From NCBI RefSeq assembly GCF_907165195.1, contig NZ_OU015584.1, forward strand, positions 2,323,291 through 2,387,290: 64,000 bases of DNA, read 5' to 3'. The position numbers were made by a program, and so were the translations under genes. Source of the DNA: Parvicella tangerina (GTDB lineage Bacteria > Bacteroidota > Bacteroidia > Flavobacteriales_D > Parvicellaceae). Within the stretch, counting starts at the first letter, position 1. Each line of letters begins with the position of its first letter. The notes below the pieces were generated by a model. The model made no database searches and was not told where the DNA came from. It saw only the letters and a list, made by a program, of their open reading frames with translations. Of this stretch, positions 59,539 to 64,000 are shown in pieces.

Positions 59539-62500
59539 ATGAATAAATTCATTTTACTATTAGTAGGATTATTAATTGTATCTCCTACAATCGCTCAAAA
59601 GAAAAAAAATAAGAAAGGGACTACGGAAGAAAAAACGGCTTACACTTCGGCCACATTCAGTGGATTAAAATTTAGAAATGTTGGTCCCGCACTAACTTCA
59701 GGACGTGTTGCAGATCTTGCTGTTGATCCAACCAACCCGAACGTTTATTATGTAGCTGCCGCTTCAGGTGGAGTTTGGAAAACTACAAATGCTGGAACTA
59801 CCTACGAACCGATCTTCGATGGTCAAGGATCTTATTCAATCGGCTGTGTTACCATAGACCCTTCAAACCATAATACGATCTGGGTAGGAACAGGAGAAAA
59901 TAACAATCAGCGTAGTGTTGCCTATGGAGACGGGGTTTACAAGTCTGAAGATGGTGGGAAATCTTGGAAGAATGTTGGGCTAGAAAAGTCAGAGCATATC
60001 GGCATGATCAAAGTACATCCTGAGAACTCAGGTATCGTTTACGTTGCGGCTTATGGTCCCTTGTGGAGTGCTGGTGGAGAAAGAGGTCTTTACAAAACGA
60101 CTGATGGGGGTAAAAACTGGGAATTGATTCTTGAGATTGATGAACATACGGGAATCAACGAAGTTCATTTTGATCCAACTAATCCAAATGTAATTTATGC
60201 TACTGCTCATCAGAGACGTAGACATGTTTTCACTTACGTGAGCGGTGGACCAGGATGTGGCATCCACAAAAGTGAAGATGGAGGAAAGACCTGGAAAGAA
60301 ATCAACAAGGGGCTACCCGAGAAGATGGGAAGAATTGGTATGACCGTTTCTCCAGTAGATCATAATGTACTCTATGCAATTGTAGAAGGTGAAGGTGAAT
60401 CAGGAGGATTTTTCCGTTCAACCAATAGAGGTGCTTCATGGGAGAAGATGAATAAATACGTAACTAGTGGTAATTACTACCAAGAGTTGATAGCAGATCC
60501 ATTAGACAAAGATAAAGTCTTTATCATGGATACTTGGCTGCACCATACTGAGGATGGTGGTAAGACTATTGCACGAACTGGGGAATCAAATAAGCATGTG
60601 GATAATCATTGTATATGGATCAATCCGAAAAATACAGAGCATTGGATCGTAGGTTGTGACGGTGGAATCTATGAAACATTTGATCATGCGAAAACGTGGA
60701 ATTACAAGAGTAACTTACCCATCACACAGTTTTATAAAGTAGCTGTAGATAACGACAAGCCATTCTATAACATTTATGGTGGCACTCAAGATAATAACAG
60801 TATCGGAGGTCCGTCAAGAACAATGAGCAATCACGGAATTTTGAATTCTGACTGGTTCATCACTAATGGTGGTGACGGCTTTGAAAGTGCTATTGATCCT
60901 GTAGATCCGAATATTGTATATGCGCAATCACAATACGGATGGTTGGTTAGATATGACAAGACCAATGGAGAAAGCGTAGGTATCAAACCGCAGGCTAAAC
61001 TCAATGAAACTGCGTTGAGATGGAATTGGGATGCTCCCCTATTGATCAGTCCGCATGATCACAAACGACTTTATTTTGCTGCCAATGTCCTTTTCCGAAG
61101 TGATGATATGGGGAATACTTGGCAACAGATCAGTGGTGACCTTACACAACAAATTGACCGTAATAAACTTCCTGTTATGGGACACGTTCAAAGCGTAGAT
61201 GCCGTAATGAAGAATAAGTCTACAACGATCTATGGAAATATTGTTGCACTGGATGAATCACCTGTACAAGAAGGGTTAGTTTATGTAGGTACAGACGATG
61301 GACTTATCCAAGTAACAGAAGATAATGGTGCTAATTGGAGAAAAATAAGCTCATTCCCGGGAGTTCCAAAAAACACTTATGTAAATGCGATTGTTTCCTC
61401 AAAGTATGACGCAAATACGGTTTATGCAGTTTTTAATAATCATAAGAATGGTGACTTCAAACCATATATTCTAAAAAGTACGGACAAAGGAGCTACTTGG
61501 TCTAGCATGACCGGAAACCTTCCTGAAAAAGGTTCTGTTTATGATATTGTTCAAGATCACAAAGTAGAAAACTTATTCTTTGCAGGAACTGAGTTTGGAT
61601 GTTTCTTCAGTATTGATGCTGGTAAAAACTGGACACAGCTTAAATCTGGTTTACCTACCATTGCCATAAGAGACCTAGAAATTCAAGAAAGAGAGAATGA
61701 CTTAGTATTAGCTTCATTCGGTCGTGGATTCTATGTACTCGATGATTATACACCTTTAAGAACTTTTAAGGAAGAAATGCTACAGGAAAAAGCGAAGATC
61801 TTTCCAATCAAAGAAGGACTCATGTTTGTCGATGCCAGACCGCTTGGATTAAGAGGAAAGGGATCGCAAGGAGCTAATTTATATAACGCTCCTAATCCTG
61901 AAATCGGTGCAACATTCACCGTTTTGATCAATGACACTACGTTGACCTTAAAAGAGATTCGTCAAAAAGAAGAAGATGAACTCTTAAAAGAAAATAAGGA
62001 CATACCGTACCCCTCAAAGGAAAAGTTAATTAAAGAAGAAAAACAGGAGAAGCCATACTTAATATTTACGATCTATGACAACGACAAAAATCCTGTTCGT
62101 AAGATTGAAAAAGACATGATGTATGGAATGAATCGAGTGGTATGGGATTTCCGATACGCACCTTCTACACCAATTCAATTGAAAGAAAAAGAACCAAGTA
62201 GGTATGGAGAAAAAACAACGGGTCCTATAGCACTTCCAGGAACTTACTTTGTAAGTCTGGACAAAGTATTTGATGGTGAAGTAACTAGAATGATCGAACC
62301 GACAGAATTCTTTTGCAAATGGTTAGAAGAATATGCAATACCAGTTGAGGATAAAGCAGAGATACTAGCCTTTTCTAAGAACGTAGAAAAACTAAGAAAT
62401 GCTGCTTCAAGTACAGATCAATACTTCGACTACATCAATAAACGTATCAACTATTTAAAGAAAGGAATATCCGTAGCTCCTGAAGCTCCACTATCCTTGC

Positions 62501-62829
62501 TATCAGAATTAAAAAAAGCTGAAAAAGTACTAGCAGAGCTAGAGGTTAAATTCTATGGCAATGAGGTTCTAAGTAAACACGAGTTTGAAACTCCGAACAC
62601 AATTTACGGTAACGTGGGACTAATCATCTGGAACATGTGGCGCGTCAGGACATCGGTTACTACTACGAACAAAGAACTGTATGCGGAAACAGGTCAGGCA
62701 TTGGAAACACTTTTAGTATCACTTGAAAAAATAGACAATGAGGTGAAAGCCGTTGAGGAGAAAATGGATAACTTTGGCGTACCATATACACCTGGAAGAT
62801 ACAACATTCCGAATTGGAAAATGGACTAA
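59539..62829 (+). CDS. Large secreted BNR/VPS10-type beta-propeller protein
   Basis: 1096 residues with a signal peptide ending TIAQ and then a Lys-rich stretch. The first about 750 residues are Asp-box propeller repeats (KTTDGGKNW, KSEDGGKTW, STDKGATW, SIDAGKNW), preceded by the common opening SGLKFRNVGPALTSGRVADL, as in sortilin/VPS10-like and YVTN-type Bacteroidota proteins. After VLDDYTPLRTF comes a C-terminal region of about 300 residues with beta strands and a helical end. There is no T9SS sorting domain. Function unknown; a peptidase or glycan-binding role has been suggested only for relatives. Confidence 0.88.
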   Translation: MNKFILLLVGLLIVSPTIAQKKKNKKGTTEEKTAYTSATFSGLKFRNVGPALTSGRVADLAVDPTNPNVYYVAAASGGVWKTTNAGTTYEPIFDGQGSYSIGCVTIDPSNHNTIWVGTGENNNQRSVAYGDGVYKSEDGGKSWKNVGLEKSEHIGMIKVHPENSGIVYVAAYGPLWSAGGERGLYKTTDGGKNWELILEIDEHTGINEVHFDPTNPNVIYATAHQRRRHVFTYVSGGPGCGIHKSEDGGKTWKEINKGLPEKMGRIGMTVSPVDHNVLYAIVEGEGESGGFFRSTNRGASWEKMNKYVTSGNYYQELIADPLDKDKVFIMDTWLHHTEDGGKTIARTGESNKHVDNHCIWINPKNTEHWIVGCDGGIYETFDHAKTWNYKSNLPITQFYKVAVDNDKPFYNIYGGTQDNNSIGGPSRTMSNHGILNSDWFITNGGDGFESAIDPVDPNIVYAQSQYGWLVRYDKTNGESVGIKPQAKLNETALRWNWDAPLLISPHDHKRLYFAANVLFRSDDMGNTWQQISGDLTQQIDRNKLPVMGHVQSVDAVMKNKSTTIYGNIVALDESPVQEGLVYVGTDDGLIQVTEDNGANWRKISSFPGVPKNTYVNAIVSSKYDANTVYAVFNNHKNGDFKPYILKSTDKGATWSSMTGNLPEKGSVYDIVQDHKVENLFFAGTEFGCFFSIDAGKNWTQLKSGLPTIAIRDLEIQERENDLVLASFGRGFYVLDDYTPLRTFKEEMLQEKAKIFPIKEGLMFVDARPLGLRGKGSQGANLYNAPNPEIGATFTVLINDTTLTLKEIRQKEEDELLKENKDIPYPSKEKLIKEEKQEKPYLIFTIYDNDKNPVRKIEKDMMYGMNRVVWDFRYAPSTPIQLKEKEPSRYGEKTTGPIALPGTYFVSLDKVFDGEVTRMIEPTEFFCKWLEEYAIPVEDKAEILAFSKNVEKLRNAASSTDQYFDYINKRINYLKKGISVAPEAPLSLLSELKKAEKVLAELEVKFYGNEVLSKHEFETPNTIYGNVGLIIWNMWRVRTSVTTTNKELYAETGQALETLLVSLEKIDNEVKAVEEKMDNFGVPYTPGRYNIPNWKMD

Positions 62830-62830
62830 G

Positions 62831-63463
62831 ATGATAGAAGAATTACAACAACAATATGGTTTCTTATTTGAGGAAGCGCTATTAAATGAAATAGCTGACA
62901 TAGGAACGATTCGAACAATTTCTGCAGATGGTCACCTGATCGATCCTGGGCAATACATTAAAAGCATTCCATTATTGTTAGAGGGAGTGATCAAAGTTTC
63001 CCGACTGGACGAAGACGGAGATGAATTATTATTGTACTTTATTGAAAGTGGCGACACCTGCGCAATGACGTTAAATTGTTGTATGCAAGGATCGAAAAGT
63101 GAGATTAAAGCTGTAGCAGAGACAGACACCAAACTGTTAATGATTCCTTTGGATAAGATGGAAGAATGGCTCGTAAAATACCGTTCCTGGAGAAATTTTA
63201 TCCTTAATTCTTACCAGTCCAGGCTAAATGAAGTACTTCAAACCGTTGATAGCATTGCTTTCTTAAAAATGGACGAACGTTTACTGCATTACCTGCAGGA
63301 TAAAACAAAAATTGGGCACAGTGAAACCATCCACATCACCCATGAAGAAATTGCCAAAGATTTGCACTCCTCAAGAGTGGTTATCTCAAGACTTTTGAAA
63401 AAATTAGAAAATGAAGGTCAAGTGAAGCTACATAGAAATAGCATTGATGTGATTGACCTCTAG
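62831..63463 (+). CDS. Crp/Fnr-family transcriptional regulator
   Basis: 210 residues from the ATG at 62831, which lies 1 base after the propeller gene stop; an upstream in-frame Met would overlap that gene. The cyclic-nucleotide-like domain (YIKSIPLLLEGVIKVSRLDE, YFIESGDTCAMTLNCCMQGS) is followed by the helix-turn-helix HITHEEIAKDLHSSRVVISR. Several Cys (in TCAMTLNCCMQG) could sense redox or metals. It belongs to the Crp/Fnr family typical of Bacteroidota, but the signal is not known. The next two genes follow closely, and the three may be one operon. Confidence 0.9.
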   Translation: MIEELQQQYGFLFEEALLNEIADIGTIRTISADGHLIDPGQYIKSIPLLLEGVIKVSRLDEDGDELLLYFIESGDTCAMTLNCCMQGSKSEIKAVAETDTKLLMIPLDKMEEWLVKYRSWRNFILNSYQSRLNEVLQTVDSIAFLKMDERLLHYLQDKTKIGHSETIHITHEEIAKDLHSSRVVISRLLKKLENEGQVKLHRNSIDVIDL

Positions 63464-63464
63464 T

Positions 63465-63749
63465 ATGTTTGTAGACAACTCAAATAAAGAAAAAATAACG
63501 GATTGGTTAGCCTTAGAGCGAACCAAAATGGCGAATCAGCGTACGCTTTTGGCCATGATCAGAACTGGTTTTTACTTTTTGGTAATGGGTTTAACGGTAG
63601 TTACGGTGGATGAATTAGGAGGATTACGCCAGTATTATTGGCTTTTCTTTGTAGCTGGAGCGCTATTCGTTATTATAGGAGTGATCCACTACTTTTATAA
63701 TCTGAATAAACTCAATAAGAAATACGAAAGCTCTTTATCTAATGAATAA
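63465..63749 (+). CDS. DUF202 small membrane protein
   Basis: 94 residues from the ATG at 63465, 1 base after the Crp/Fnr stop; a TTG 4 codons earlier is unlikely. DWLALERTKMANQRTLLAMI is the DUF202 hallmark (a motif at the start of the first helix), followed by two membrane helices (GFYFLVMGLTVVTV and YYWLFFVAGALFVIIGVIHY). Function unknown. It overlaps the next gene by 8 bases. Confidence 0.9.
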   Translation: MFVDNSNKEKITDWLALERTKMANQRTLLAMIRTGFYFLVMGLTVVTVDELGGLRQYYWLFFVAGALFVIIGVIHYFYNLNKLNKKYESSLSNE

Positions 63750-63936
63750 AAGCATTTACAAAATAATTATAGGCGCATTTTTCATTGCTGCAGGAATCTA
63801 TGGCTACCTAGCAAAAACGGGAATGCTACAGTTACTAGCTCTTGCTATTGGTGCTTATGGGGTTTACAATATTGGTTGGGGGATTTATCTTAGAAAGAAA
63901 GAGAAAAGAATTAGCGAATCTGAAAGTGAAAACTAA
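63742..63936 (+). CDS. Small membrane protein
   Basis: 64 residues. Two hydrophobic segments (YKIIIGAFFIAAGIYGYLA and LLALAIGAYGVYNIGWGIYL) are followed by a charged tail (RKKEKRISESESEN). The start overlaps the DUF202 gene by 8 bases, so it is the third gene of the Crp/Fnr operon. It is likely an inner-membrane protein that acts with DUF202, but no function is known. Confidence 0.72.
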   Translation: MNKSIYKIIIGAFFIAAGIYGYLAKTGMLQLLALAIGAYGVYNIGWGIYLRKKEKRISESESEN

Positions 63937-63989
63937 AAATCGGAAAAGCGAAGTTTATTCTGTTTCAAATTTGCTTCTCATTTAGTACT

Positions 63990-64000
63990 ATGACAAAAAA
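63990..64000 (+). CDS. Start of the next gene (first codons only)
   Basis: ATGACAAAAAA runs off the right edge. A CAAATTTG box (63966-63973), close to the -7 consensus, lies 17 bases upstream, so this is probably a real gene start. Too little is seen to name it. Confidence 0.3.

Overview
The window is a chromosomal segment of a marine-type member of the Bacteroidota, most likely class Flavobacteriia or a Cryomorphaceae/Crocinitomicaceae-like relative. The evidence is the type IX secretion (T9SS) parts (PorQ, PorP/SprF, a PorE-like OmpA protein), two secreted proteins ending in T9SS sorting domains, Bacteroidota-style promoters (TAnnTTTG -7 box, sometimes with TTG/TTTG about 19 bases upstream), weak or absent Shine-Dalgarno sites, and low G+C. 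No plasmid, phage or CRISPR locus is visible.

Layout. 1-6414: partial porQ, a Met/Asp-rich secreted protein, a TPR lipoprotein, peptide deformylase, a TPMT-family methyltransferase and several small envelope proteins. 6447-15473: an almost complete heme pathway from glutamyl-tRNA to protoheme. hemA-hemC-hemD-hemE-hemB-(four-helix-bundle gene)-hemL run on the minus strand, and hemH-hemG run divergently on the plus strand; only coproporphyrinogen oxidase is missing here. 15614-31581: a methyltransferase, TspO, a T9SS-exported BNR protein, a 1062-residue AsmA-like protein, a VanW-glycosyltransferase fusion, PorP/SprF, a 1400-residue subtilisin-like T9SS protease, and an LDH/MDH-family enzyme with an unusual specificity residue. 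31571-46741: PBP1C, a TetR regulator, accA, a DUF1573 lipoprotein, an ECF sigma factor with a membrane/barrel partner, an Smr-domain protein, a C-terminal processing protease, rpsP, a GNAT enzyme, a GH31 enzyme carrying the sulfoquinovosidase residues, and a GlcD-type oxidase.

46915-50280 is the accessory region. A tRNA-Lys gene is followed by AT-rich DNA with small unrecognised genes: a two-gene unit split by a strong terminator, a divergent HicB/HicA-like pair, and an XRE regulator with nested operator-like repeats. A 13/14 copy of the tRNA 3' end lies 2.0 kb downstream, next to another terminator. This suggests a small element inserted at tRNA-Lys, although no integrase is seen. This is the best candidate for undescribed biology in the window.

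50283-64000: a DUF4919 / PorE-like OmpA / TPR operon, an SF1 helicase with a possible degenerate nuclease tail, class II HMG-CoA reductase, a thioredoxin-like protein, a large BNR propeller protein, and a Crp/Fnr regulator in a short operon with two small membrane proteins. All product names rest on motif recognition by eye; no database search was run.
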